A stretch of 64,000 nt of DNA, from assembly GCA_030694465.1 (NCBI GenBank), contig JAUXYJ010000055.1, positions 326,413 to 390,412 of the forward strand, read 5' to 3'. Positions within the stretch are counted from its first letter, which is position 1. Each line of letters starts with the position of its first letter. Below are positions 25,922 to 34,633 of the stretch, one piece after another. Position numbers and translations under genes: made by a program. This DNA comes from Deltaproteobacteria bacterium. Lineage in GTDB: Bacteria > Myxococcota_A > Polyangia > Polyangiales > Ga0077539. Under the pieces are notes generated by a model. That model was not told the origin of the DNA. It was given only the letters and a program-made list of their open reading frames with translations, and searched no databases.

Positions 25922-27025
25922 ATGGCATTAGAGCGCGGAATCCGAGAGCAATTCGACTGGGGGCTCTTTGTTGTGGTCTGTGTGATCGCGACGTTGGGCG
26001 TGGTGAATTTGTACTCGGCGACGAGCTCGCTGGCGGGCGCCCGAGGCGACCTGTATGTGCAGCAGATTTACTGGCTCGCGGTGGGTGCTGGGGTCGCGGT
26101 GATCGTGGCGGCGATTGACTATAAGCACTACGAGAAATATGCGTATTTTGCCTACATCGCGAGCCTGTTTGCGCTGGTCGCGGTGTTTGTCCTAGGCAAG
26201 AGCATTCGCGGGACGCACCGATGGATTCAGATCGGGAGCTTTCAGTTTCAGCCGTCGGAGTTTGTGAAGATCACGGCGGCGCTCGCGGTGGCGAAGCGGC
26301 TGAGCCTTGAGACGCGCATTGAGCGGTGGACGCTGCGGGATTTGCTTCCGGCTGCGGGGCTCATCGGTGTGCCCTTGCTCTTGGTTTTGGCGCAGCCGGA
26401 TCTTGGGACGGGGATGATCGTGGCGCTGGTCTCGGTGACCACGCTGGGCTTGGCGCGCATCGCGCGGAGGACCTTCTGGACGATCGTGGGCTCGGCTGCG
26501 GTGGCGCTGCCATTGATGTGGAACTTCGGGCTCAAGGCGTACCAGAAAGAGCGACTGACGAGCTTTCTCGACGCGGACAAGCACAAGATGGACAGCGCGT
26601 ATCAAGCGGTGCAGTCGGTGATCGCGATCGGCTCGGGGAGCTTGTTTGGCCAGGGATTTATGAAGGGAACGCAGAACCAGCGTCACTTTATCCCTGACCC
26701 TTTTACGGACTTTCCGCTCGCGGTCTGGGCGCAAGAGTGGGGGCTCGTTGGAGTCGCGGGTCTGCTGGGTTGCTATCTCTTTTTGATCCTTTGGGCGCTC
26801 AATATTGCGAGCACTGCGAAGGACCGATTTGGCAGCGCGATCGCCGTTTCATGTGCGGCGTTGTTCTTCTGGCATGTGATTTTTAACGTGGGAATGGTCT
26901 CGCAAATGTTACCCGTCGTGGGCGTGACCTTGCCGATGTTTTCGTATGGCGGGTCGAGCGTTCTCACGATGCTCATCGCGGTCGGGATGCTCATGAACGT
27001 CTCGATGCGACGCAACACGTTCTGA
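25922..27025 (+). CDS. rodA: Peptidoglycan glycosyltransferase RodA (SEDS family)
   Basis: A 367-residue integral membrane protein with about ten helices. SEDS signatures are visible: IDYKHYEKYAYFAYI, GTHRWIQIGSFQFQPSEFVKI, LAQPDLGTGMI, the large loop containing AVQSVIAIGSGSLFGQGFMKGTQNQRHFIPDPFTDFPLAVWAQEWG (quoted in parts) and the C-terminal MLPVVGVTLPMFSYGGSS. It polymerises lipid II into glycan strands with PBP2. The gene begins 25 bases after mrdA and ends the classical mre-mrd operon. Confidence 0.97.
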   Translation: MALERGIREQFDWGLFVVVCVIATLGVVNLYSATSSLAGARGDLYVQQIYWLAVGAGVAVIVAAIDYKHYEKYAYFAYIASLFALVAVFVLGKSIRGTHRWIQIGSFQFQPSEFVKITAALAVAKRLSLETRIERWTLRDLLPAAGLIGVPLLLVLAQPDLGTGMIVALVSVTTLGLARIARRTFWTIVGSAAVALPLMWNFGLKAYQKERLTSFLDADKHKMDSAYQAVQSVIAIGSGSLFGQGFMKGTQNQRHFIPDPFTDFPLAVWAQEWGLVGVAGLLGCYLFLILWALNIASTAKDRFGSAIAVSCAALFFWHVIFNVGMVSQMLPVVGVTLPMFSYGGSSVLTMLIAVGMLMNVSMRRNTF

Positions 27026-27050
27026 GTAACCCTCAAGGGCTCGGTGACCC

Positions 27051-28556
27051 ATGCCTCCCATTTTGCTCGCCACCATTTCTTCGCAGCAGCCCCCGTCGAG
27101 CTCGATGTGGGTCCTCGGAGCGTTGGTCCTGTTGTGTTGGATGGCGGCGTTTATTGGTTCTGCGTATTCCCAGCGCAGGCGGTTGCGGGCGCCGTTGATC
27201 CTACTCGCGACCTGGCTGCTCTCGACGTTGATCTGGCGATCGACCGTGTTTTCGCTGGCATTTCGCGATTGGTTCGAGCTGATCTCGTGTATCACCATCG
27301 GGCTCGCGGCGGCGCGGGTGGGTTGGATCTTGGTGGTCGATCTGCTCTTGCGCGAGGGCGAGCGCGTGGGGCTCTCGAAGATCGCGCGAGACCTATTGCA
27401 GAGCGGCCTGATGCTTGTGGTGACCATCGTCGCTGCTCGTACTGCAGGCGCCGATCCGCAGGCCCTCGCGACCACGGGTGGTCTGGTGACGGCGGGGCTT
27501 ACGTTTTCGCTTCAGCAGACGCTGGGCGATCTCGTGGCGGGTGTGCTGCTGAGCGCCAAGGCACCGTTTAAGATCGGTGACTGGGTTGGCTACGACGACA
27601 GCGGTCGGCGCGTGGGTCGTGTCGTTGAGATCAACTGGCGCGACACGCGTTTGCTCACCAACGACATGGTCGAGCTCATCGTGCCCAACTCGGTGCTCGC
27701 GAAGGCTTCGATCCTCAACTTTTCGCAGCCCGTCCAGGACACTCGGCGGATTGTGAGCTTTGACATTGGCTATCACCACCCGCCGCATCAGGTGCTTGAG
27801 GCTGCGCGTCGTGCGGTCACCGATGGGGTCGACGGAGTGCTGCAGACTCCCTCGCTCGATGTGATCGTGCAGGGCTTCGAGGCGAGCTCGGTGCGCTACG
27901 CGGTCCGGTATTTTCTCGCGGATTATCGCGAACGTGACGCGGTGGACTCCCGCGTGCGGGTGCGGCTCTGGTATGCCCTTCGACGTGCGGGGATTGATTT
28001 TCAGTTCTCTCACCTGGACGTTCGGATGCTCGATACGGCGCCGGTGGACACAGACGCGCGTGCTCAAAACGTCGAAGAGTCGCTGCGAAGCGTAGATTTT
28101 CTCAAACAGATGGACGAGAGCGACGTGACCGCGCTGGCACAAGCGGCGATTGTGCGGTTGTTTCATCGGGGCGAGACCGTCGTGCACGCGGGGGAGACAA
28201 CGACCGAGATGTTTATTGTCACGCAGGGCAGGTGCGTGGTTCGCACGGCGGAGGGGCGCGAGCTCGCCCAGCTGGGCGTCAACGAGTTCTTTGGAGAGAT
28301 GGCGTTGCTCACGGGCGAGCCTCGCTCGGCGACAGTGTGTGCGCTTGAGGACACCACGCTGGTCACGTTGGATCGCGAGACATTTCGCACGGTGATTGCG
28401 CGCTATCCCGAGAAGCTTGAGCGTGTTTCACTGGTCGTTGCGGAGCGCCAAGCGGCGATGGACGCGCGCAAGGGCGCCGATGTCACGCAGAAGCAAAAGC
28501 TCGAAGAGCAAAACACGATGCTCGGGCGCATGCGTCGCTTCTTTGCGTTTGAGTAG
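27051..28556 (+). CDS. MscS-type mechanosensitive channel with C-terminal cyclic-nucleotide-binding domain
   Basis: The 501-residue protein has about four membrane helices and the MscS pore/beta domain (TAGLTFSLQQTLGDLVAGVLL, FKIGDWVGY, VVEINWRDTRLLTNDM, VPNSVLAKASILNFS). A cNMP-binding domain follows (about residues 345-465) with the phosphate cassette FFGEMALLTGEPRSATV. This is the bCNG architecture, a channel thought to be gated by cyclic nucleotide rather than tension. The ATG at 27051 lies 25 bases after rodA, so it may be co-transcribed with the elongasome genes. The C-terminus ends in a short coiled coil. Confidence 0.93.
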   Translation: MPPILLATISSQQPPSSSMWVLGALVLLCWMAAFIGSAYSQRRRLRAPLILLATWLLSTLIWRSTVFSLAFRDWFELISCITIGLAAARVGWILVVDLLLREGERVGLSKIARDLLQSGLMLVVTIVAARTAGADPQALATTGGLVTAGLTFSLQQTLGDLVAGVLLSAKAPFKIGDWVGYDDSGRRVGRVVEINWRDTRLLTNDMVELIVPNSVLAKASILNFSQPVQDTRRIVSFDIGYHHPPHQVLEAARRAVTDGVDGVLQTPSLDVIVQGFEASSVRYAVRYFLADYRERDAVDSRVRVRLWYALRRAGIDFQFSHLDVRMLDTAPVDTDARAQNVEESLRSVDFLKQMDESDVTALAQAAIVRLFHRGETVVHAGETTTEMFIVTQGRCVVRTAEGRELAQLGVNEFFGEMALLTGEPRSATVCALEDTTLVTLDRETFRTVIARYPEKLERVSLVVAERQAAMDARKGADVTQKQKLEEQNTMLGRMRRFFAFE

Positions 28557-28596
28557 GGGCTCGACCGCTGCGGGCTTTCGACGTAGAGCATTCGCG

Positions 28597-29430
28597 ATGC
28601 AACCCGAAGAGTCCGCGCTGTGTGCTGTCGTGCAGATGTGTTCGCGTGATGATTTGCAAGAGAATCTACGTCGCGCGGGTTTGCTGATCGCGAAGTCTGT
28701 CTCGCGCGGAGCTAAGCTTGTCGCGTTGCCCGAGAACCTCGCGTGGATGGGCGCTGAGAGCGCGAAGCTTGAGACGGCCGAGGTGTTTGCCGAGGGCGTG
28801 TCCGAGGGGCCTGTGCTCGCGTGGGCGCGGCGCACGGCGCGGGAGTTTGCGGTGTGGCTCGTGTTGGGCGGCGTGGCCGAGAAGAGCGAGGACCCGAGCA
28901 AGGTCTACAACACGTGCGTTGTGTTGGACGCACACGGAGAAATCCGTGCGAAATACCGGAAGATTCATCGGTTTGATGTGACCCTCTCGGACGGCACAAA
29001 CCTCTGTGAGTCACGCACGGTGCTCGCGGGCGAGGACCTCGTGGTGGTGGACACACCGGTGGGAAAGCTCGGGCTGTCGATCTGTTACGACGTGAGATTT
29101 CCGGAGCTCTACCGTGCGCTGGTGGATCGCGGCGCAGAGGTCTTGGTGGTGCCCGCCGCGTTTACGACGTTTACCGGGCGGGACCACTGGCATGTGCTGC
29201 TCAGGGCGCGCGCGATTGAGTCGCAGTGTCATGTGCTGGCGCCTGCGCAGTGGGGCTCGCACGGGGGAGGCCGCACGACGTATGGGCATGCGCTCATCGC
29301 GGATCCGTGGGGCACGGTGCTCGCAGAGTGCGCAGACGGTGAGGGCGTCGCGGTGGCCGAGATCAACCGTGTGCGTCGTGACGAAGTGCGCGCACAGCTC
29401 CCGAGCCTCGCGCATCGTCGGCTGCGTTAG
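28597..29430 (+). CDS. Carbon-nitrogen hydrolase, Nit1/deaminated-glutathione-amidase type
   Basis: The 277-residue nitrilase-superfamily enzyme shows the catalytic triad E46 (LPENLAW), K122 (KYRKIH) and C163 (SICYDVRFPEL). The motif HRFDVTLSDG and the ending PWGTVLAECADGEGVAVAEI match the Nit1 branch, which repairs deaminated glutathione; a general omega-amidase role is also possible. The ATG at 28597 gives the expected start; the open frame upstream lies in the MscS gene. It is cytoplasmic. The gap of 40 bases to the MscS gene suggests read-through. Confidence 0.92.
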   Translation: MQPEESALCAVVQMCSRDDLQENLRRAGLLIAKSVSRGAKLVALPENLAWMGAESAKLETAEVFAEGVSEGPVLAWARRTAREFAVWLVLGGVAEKSEDPSKVYNTCVVLDAHGEIRAKYRKIHRFDVTLSDGTNLCESRTVLAGEDLVVVDTPVGKLGLSICYDVRFPELYRALVDRGAEVLVVPAAFTTFTGRDHWHVLLRARAIESQCHVLAPAQWGSHGGGRTTYGHALIADPWGTVLAECADGEGVAVAEINRVRRDEVRAQLPSLAHRRLR

Positions 29431-29436
29431 TCGGCC

Positions 29437-31737
29437 TCAGTTGCGCACGACGGACAAGCGCGCGGCGGGCTCGAACGAGCGGAGGTGTCCGGACTCTTCG
29501 CCCACGTAGAGCGCGCACTGCTCGTCGACGCGCAAGAAGTCCGGGACGAGCTCACACTCGGTGAGCTCTGCGAGCGGCGCGCCATCGCTGGGTCGGACCA
29601 CGTGAAGGGACACTTGGGGGACGAACAATGCGCCAGCCCGTAGCTGAACATCGAGCTTGCGAGGGAGGTCGCTCTCGCGGGCGGTTCCCAAGAGTTTGCT
29701 CCAACGAAGGCTGCCTGTCTCGAGGTCAATCGCGCAGGTGCGGCCGCTTGGGAGGTTCGCGATGGCCAGGGTCCCGAAGAGCGAGAGGCTCGCGGGGCGG
29801 CCACGGAGAGGCGTGTTTCCGAGTGGGATTTCTGCGACGAGTGCGCCGTCGGTGGTGCGATGCAAGACGAGCCTCGTGCCATCGGGGGTCTGCACGATGA
29901 CGGCGAGTGTGTTGGCGGTCGCGACGGGCGTGCTGACGATCGAGCCCGCGAGATCTGTGCGCCAGCGCGTCGAGCCCGAGAAGGCGTCGATCGCGAGGAG
30001 CTCCGCGCGTCCACGGCCCAGCATCGCTGCGATGGCATACACCGAGTCGCCGTGCGCGCAGGGGGTGGTCGCGAAGGGTGCGCTCGCGTGGACACGCCAG
30101 ACCACGGCGCCGGTGCTTAGGTCTACGGCGGTGAGCGAGGGATCGCCGGCGGCGAGGACGAGAAGGCGACCGATGCGGCGAAAGCGAAAGTTTCCACCGG
30201 CACGTGAGGCGTAGCGCCAGCGCGCTTCGCCAGTGTGGGTGTCCAGCGCGACGAGACGGCGCTCGGCCTCGGCGATGACGGCCAGGCGTGGCAGCCCGGC
30301 GGTGTGCACTGCGAAGGCTTGGGCGGCGCCAGTGCGTGGGGTGAGCTTGGTGTTCCACAGGGGTTCGCCGTCGGCGAGGTCCCGGAGCTCTGCGTCGCCG
30401 CGAGAGGACAAACGCAGGATCCCGTCGGGGAGCACGGTGGTGGCTGCGCGAGGGATCCCTTGTGACCAGAGCACTGCCCCGGTGCGCGCGTCGAGGGCGG
30501 CGAGCTCACGGGTACCCGGCACGATGACCGTGTGTCCCGCGACGGCGACCCCGTGGAGGTCAATGCCTTCGATCTCTGCGCGCCAGCGCTCGACGTAGCG
30601 CAGCCGCTGCGGGACATCCCGTGGGCCCTCGGGCTCGGGCGTCGCTTCGGTGTTTGCGCTCGCGCGGTAGAGCTCGGGCTCGCGGTTGAGGAGGTCCTGG
30701 GTGACCTCAAGCTCGCGCGAGATCTTGCGAAGACCGCGTGCGTCTGTGCGCAGCGCGCGAAGGCGGAGGTTGCGGCTCTGAGCTCGGTCGCGGAGGGTGA
30801 TAGCGCGCACAAGGCCCAGGGCGGCGTCGGCGATGAGCCTCGCGAGCGCCCGTGGGTCCAGCTGTGCGGCGGCAAACGAGGGCCGCTGGGGCTGAGAGAT
30901 CCCGAGGGTCAGCATGCGATCAGCGCTCAATCGAAGCGAAATCTGCGCGTCTCCGGCGGTCGTGCGAGCGTGCATGGCACGACGGGACGCGAAGGCCTCA
31001 AGCAAGGGGCGACAGAGGGCGACCAAGCGCTCGAGCTGCAAAAAGAGATAGCCACGTGGAAGCGCGACGGTGTGTCCGCGGACGAAGAGCTGCAGCTGGC
31101 CTTGAAAGAGCAGCGCGTGCAAATCCGAGTGAATAGACTGGGTCTCTTCGTTTGTACGCTGCACGTGTGCTTCGAAAGACGCGTGCAAATCGGTCGTGGC
31201 TTCGGTCTGAAACTCCCAAGTCAACGGCGCTTCGACGGGGTGCGCCGCGATGGGCGTTGGCGCAATGGCGGCCTGAGCAAGACGCGTGACGAGGTGATGG
31301 AGCTCCACGCGCTGCGCGGTCGAGATCTGGACCTCGACGAGCGAGAGCACGCGTTGACACTCTTCAAGCAACGCGCGGGTCGGGAGCGGGGCGTCGAGCC
31401 AGCGGACCTGGGGCAGGGCGCCCGTTCGGTACACGCTCATGCGGAGGCTGCGCTGGACGTACGTGAGGCAGAGCTCCCAGGGACCGCTGTCGAGCGGCAT
31501 GGTGACCTTGCTCCTGCGGCCCTCCAGGATGGCCGCAGCGCCCGCGGCGAGGTCACGGAGTAGGCACGTAGCGTGGACAGTGTCCGAGGCCGCTGTGAGG
31601 CTCTCAGAGTCATGCTGCAGGACGAAGTGGACCTCTTCGCGCGCTGCGCAGAGCGCAACGTTTGAAGTGAGTGCGTTCGCGACCGCGTCCTTGGTGGACC
31701 AAGGGGCGGGCTGGCTGAGGAGCTCAAGTGACGCCAT
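29437..31737 (-). CDS. Large protein with C-terminal PQQ-type beta-propeller repeats
   Basis: The 766-residue protein has no signal peptide. The first 350-400 residues are helical and not recognised. From about residue 395 there are six or seven repeats of the PQQ/outer-membrane-assembly type, each with a pattern like LxALDxRTGAVLW (ELAALDARTGAVLWSQ, LVALDTHTGEARWRY, LTAVDLSTGAVVWRV, LLAIDAFSGSTRWRT, CAIDLETGSLRWSK). Such propellers bind proteins or quinone cofactors; the catalytic residues of quinoprotein dehydrogenases are not evident. It is convergent with the nitrilase gene, 6 bases apart. The combination with a cytosolic-looking N-terminus is unusual. Confidence 0.8.
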   Translation of the reverse strand: MASLELLSQPAPWSTKDAVANALTSNVALCAAREEVHFVLQHDSESLTAASDTVHATCLLRDLAAGAAAILEGRRSKVTMPLDSGPWELCLTYVQRSLRMSVYRTGALPQVRWLDAPLPTRALLEECQRVLSLVEVQISTAQRVELHHLVTRLAQAAIAPTPIAAHPVEAPLTWEFQTEATTDLHASFEAHVQRTNEETQSIHSDLHALLFQGQLQLFVRGHTVALPRGYLFLQLERLVALCRPLLEAFASRRAMHARTTAGDAQISLRLSADRMLTLGISQPQRPSFAAAQLDPRALARLIADAALGLVRAITLRDRAQSRNLRLRALRTDARGLRKISRELEVTQDLLNREPELYRASANTEATPEPEGPRDVPQRLRYVERWRAEIEGIDLHGVAVAGHTVIVPGTRELAALDARTGAVLWSQGIPRAATTVLPDGILRLSSRGDAELRDLADGEPLWNTKLTPRTGAAQAFAVHTAGLPRLAVIAEAERRLVALDTHTGEARWRYASRAGGNFRFRRIGRLLVLAAGDPSLTAVDLSTGAVVWRVHASAPFATTPCAHGDSVYAIAAMLGRGRAELLAIDAFSGSTRWRTDLAGSIVSTPVATANTLAVIVQTPDGTRLVLHRTTDGALVAEIPLGNTPLRGRPASLSLFGTLAIANLPSGRTCAIDLETGSLRWSKLLGTARESDLPRKLDVQLRAGALFVPQVSLHVVRPSDGAPLAELTECELVPDFLRVDEQCALYVGEESGHLRSFEPAARLSVVRN

Positions 31738-31994
31738 GCGCGTAAGGGGCCTTCGTGGAGCGGAGAGTCACCCGGGAGGGTCAGTGACTCGATGGGAGGG
31801 ACTTTGGCGAGGCGCACGGCAGCTCTTCGGAGGGGAGCAGCGACGCGCACCGAGTAAAGCCATCGTAGGCAGGGCGGCGCTGAGTGAGAACTTTTCGACG
31901 GAGCGTGGAGTGAGAAAAAATGAAGCTTTGTCAAAGACTTGCGCGCACTGGGAGTTGACCAATGCGGTTGGGATGCGCCTAGATCAATGACAGT

Positions 31995-33323
31995 TTATGT
32001 CACTGATGGAGCGAACCACGCGCGCACGCCCCGAAGCGAAGCGGCCACCAAGGGGACCATGAGCGGGATCAGCGGGAGGTGGTAGCGGTCGCCGCCGAAG
32101 AAGACCATGTGGGTGGCGAGGAGGGTTAGACAGGCTGCGAGCGCGGCGCGGGCGGCGGGCGCCAACGGAGGGCGATCGCGCCACGGGATGCACGCCAAGA
32201 GCGCGAGCAAGAGAAACAAGCGCCATGGGCCCGTGATGGCGCGGCGCAGGGTCTTCTCTTGCGCATCGGTGAGCGTGATCGCGCGTGCGACTCGCAAATA
32301 GCCTAGCGGAAACGCCTCGTACGAGAGCGTGTGGTCGAGCTTTACGAGCGCGAGCGCGCCGAAGTGTGCGGGCCGTTGCGCGATGGATGCGCGAGCTACG
32401 GCGCGCCAGCAGCGGTCTCGCGCGGTCTCGCCGACGACACCGCGGCAGCCATCGTCGGCGTTGAGAGCGAAGTAGCGACCGTTGGCGCGGGGGACTGCGC
32501 CGATGGCGAGGTTAGAGCCACCGTTGGTGCTCACGAGGGCGCAGCCGTCGAGCACGCGGCAGTTGCGATAGCTCCAGGGGGCGATCAGCGCGAGGGCGGT
32601 GAGGGTGGCGATGAGGGCGGGGACCATCGCACGTTGAATGTGCGCTTTGGCGAGGGCGAGGGGCCCCGCGGTGGGCACGATTGCGTCGTGTCGGCCAAAG
32701 GCAAACAGCGGGAGAAGCGGGGCTAGGACGATGGCCTGTGGGCGCACGTAGGTCGCAGCGGCGAGGGTGACGCCGAAGAGTGTCGCGCGGGCGATGCGGT
32801 TCAGCGCGAGGGGCGTGACAAGGAGCCAGAGCGCGAGCACGAGCAAGAAGCCAAACAGGGGCTCAGTCATCGCGGTGGGGGCGAACAAGACGCTCCCGGG
32901 GAGCAGCGCATAGGCGAGCGCGGATGCGTGGGCGGCTCTGGGTTTTGCCACGCCAAGTGCGACACGGTGGGCGAGCGTGACCGACACCGTTGAGACGACA
33001 ACGCCGGCGCCGTGGAGCACAGCGAGTCGCTCGCCGAAGAGCTTGTAGAGCAGGCCGACGAACGCGGGGTATCCCACGGGATAAAACGCGGTGGGCACGG
33101 TGTCGCTCGCGCGTTGCTCGAACATGAAGGTCACGTAGCCCATGGAGCGCGCGAGGGCGCGGGCTCCGCGCTCGTAGAGGACGCCGTCCCAGGCGGGCTC
33201 GGGATGCAGCCAGAGGGCGACCGCGGCGCGCAGCGCGAAGGCGACGAGGGTGACAATGAGTGTCGCGCGAAAATAGCGATGAGCCTGTAAATTGTCAGGC
33301 AGATCGCGGTCTTCGGTGCTCAC
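31995..33323 (-). CDS. GT39-like membrane glycosyltransferase, third of three
   Basis: A 442-residue protein with 9-11 transmembrane helices. The first periplasmic loop has the pattern WDGVLYERGARALARSMGY, corresponding to the acidic loop of GT39/ArnT/PMT enzymes, which use polyprenyl-phosphate sugars. A soluble periplasmic segment includes the array signature LDGCALVSTNGGSNLAIG. The GTG start overlaps the stop of the upstream paralogue (GTGA at 33320-33323). It is the last gene of a leftward operon of three paralogues. Acceptor and sugar are unknown. Confidence 0.85.
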   Translation of the reverse strand: MSTEDRDLPDNLQAHRYFRATLIVTLVAFALRAAVALWLHPEPAWDGVLYERGARALARSMGYVTFMFEQRASDTVPTAFYPVGYPAFVGLLYKLFGERLAVLHGAGVVVSTVSVTLAHRVALGVAKPRAAHASALAYALLPGSVLFAPTAMTEPLFGFLLVLALWLLVTPLALNRIARATLFGVTLAAATYVRPQAIVLAPLLPLFAFGRHDAIVPTAGPLALAKAHIQRAMVPALIATLTALALIAPWSYRNCRVLDGCALVSTNGGSNLAIGAVPRANGRYFALNADDGCRGVVGETARDRCWRAVARASIAQRPAHFGALALVKLDHTLSYEAFPLGYLRVARAITLTDAQEKTLRRAITGPWRLFLLLALLACIPWRDRPPLAPAARAALAACLTLLATHMVFFGGDRYHLPLIPLMVPLVAASLRGVRAWFAPSVT

Positions 33324-34633
33324 GGTGTGGGCTCAGGGGGTGTCGCGCGACGCACCGATCCCGACGCGAGCAAGCTGAGCAGCGGGGTGAACACAAAGTG
33401 GTAGCGGTCGACGCCGAAGAAGACCACGTACACGCCGACGAAGCCCAAGACCACGGCGATGGAGAGCGTGACCTCGGGCGGGTGTTTGCTGCGGCGCAGC
33501 GGCGCGACCGCGATGAGCGCGAGGCTCAGGAGGATCCAGTGGTACGCGGTCATCAGGGCGTACATCGCCGTCTCGGTCTGGGCGAACGCGCGCTGATGGG
33601 TCGCGGCCCGGAGGTAGGATACCGGAGAGGACTCATAGCCCAGGAGGTGGCCCACTTTGAGCGGCGCGAGCGCGAGCCATTGCAGCGGACGTTCGCGGAT
33701 TCGCTGCGTGGCGAGGCGACCGAAGCAGCGGTCTTTGGCGACCTCGCCGCGGACACGCAGGCAGGCCTCGCCGATGCGGATGTCTCGGTAGCCTCCGAGG
33801 GCGGAGGGGTCCGCGCCGATCCAGAGGTTGGAGCCGCCGTTGAGGCTCACGAGGGCGCAGCCGTCGAGCTGGCGGCAATTGCGTGCGGTCCAGGGCAAGA
33901 CCACGGCGCAGCACGACAGTCCGACGAGGGTGAGGGCGCGGAGAGACTCACGGAGTGTAGAGCGTGTGTGAGCCCGAGAGACAAGCGCGAGGATGGGCGC
34001 GATGAGCAGCGCGGGAGGGCGCACGAGTCCCGAAAAGCCCAGCAAAAGTCCCGCGAGAATGGCCCAGCCTGGCGAGCCGCCCGTGCGGCGGTATCGCAGC
34101 ATCGAGAGCATCGCGAGGCAGAGCGTCGCGGCCGAGAGGAGCTCGGTCATGTAGGCCGAGCAGTAGACAATCGAGCCCGGGGAGCACGCGAAGAGCAACC
34201 CGGCGACGTGGCCGGGTGCGCGTCCCCAGGCGCGGTGGGCCATGCGAGAGACGGCGGCGGTGGCGATGCCGGACGAGAGCACATTGAGCGCTCCGGCGAC
34301 CCAGCGCGCGGGGCCAAAGAGGGCGTAGAGCGCGCCGAGCGTGGCGGGGTAGCCGACGGGGTAGAACGCGGTGGGGCGGTAGGGGGGGAGGTTGTTCCAG
34401 GTGTCGACAAAGCCCATGCCGGCGGCGATGCGTTGGGCGGTGCGATGATAGATCGCGCCGTCCCACTCGGGGACGGGAGGTTCGATGGCGAGCCAGACAA
34501 TTCGCAGGGCGATCGCGAGCATGGCCCAGCCCACGGCGATGCGCCACGCGCGACGTGAGTCAAACGCTCCGGTGGATATCTCGGTGGGCGCGGGGGTCGC
34601 GGGGGTCGCGGGGGTCGAGTGCGTGGTGCTCAA
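33320..34633 (-). CDS. GT39-like membrane glycosyltransferase, second of three
   Basis: I start this gene at a TTG (34633) overlapping the previous stop as TTGA, giving 437 residues. The open frame continues 129 codons upstream but that part is Arg/Pro/His-rich and lies over the first paralogue. The N-terminus has an Ala/Thr/Pro repeat (PATPATPAPT), from a 9-bp repeat near 34590-34616. The rest matches its neighbours: loop EWDGAIYHRTAQRIAAGMGF, YPVGYPATLGALY, and LDGCALVSLNGGSNLWIG. Around ten membrane helices. Expected to transfer a sugar from a lipid-linked donor on the periplasmic side. Confidence 0.8.
   Translation of the reverse strand: MSTTHSTPATPATPAPTEISTGAFDSRRAWRIAVGWAMLAIALRIVWLAIEPPVPEWDGAIYHRTAQRIAAGMGFVDTWNNLPPYRPTAFYPVGYPATLGALYALFGPARWVAGALNVLSSGIATAAVSRMAHRAWGRAPGHVAGLLFACSPGSIVYCSAYMTELLSAATLCLAMLSMLRYRRTGGSPGWAILAGLLLGFSGLVRPPALLIAPILALVSRAHTRSTLRESLRALTLVGLSCCAVVLPWTARNCRQLDGCALVSLNGGSNLWIGADPSALGGYRDIRIGEACLRVRGEVAKDRCFGRLATQRIRERPLQWLALAPLKVGHLLGYESSPVSYLRAATHQRAFAQTETAMYALMTAYHWILLSLALIAVAPLRRSKHPPEVTLSIAVVLGFVGVYVVFFGVDRYHFVFTPLLSLLASGSVRRATPPEPTP

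Noticed and set aside
31906..31934. Perfect -35 hexamer TTGACA (minus strand, 31934-31929) upstream of the PQQ-type gene
   Set aside because: At 16-18 bases distance there is no sequence resembling a -10 box, so I do not list it as a promoter.
33260..34558. Open frame of 432 codons antisense to two GT39-like genes
   Set aside because: Composition is Gly/Arg/Glu-rich and repetitive. The opposite strand encodes transmembrane proteins with shared family motifs.
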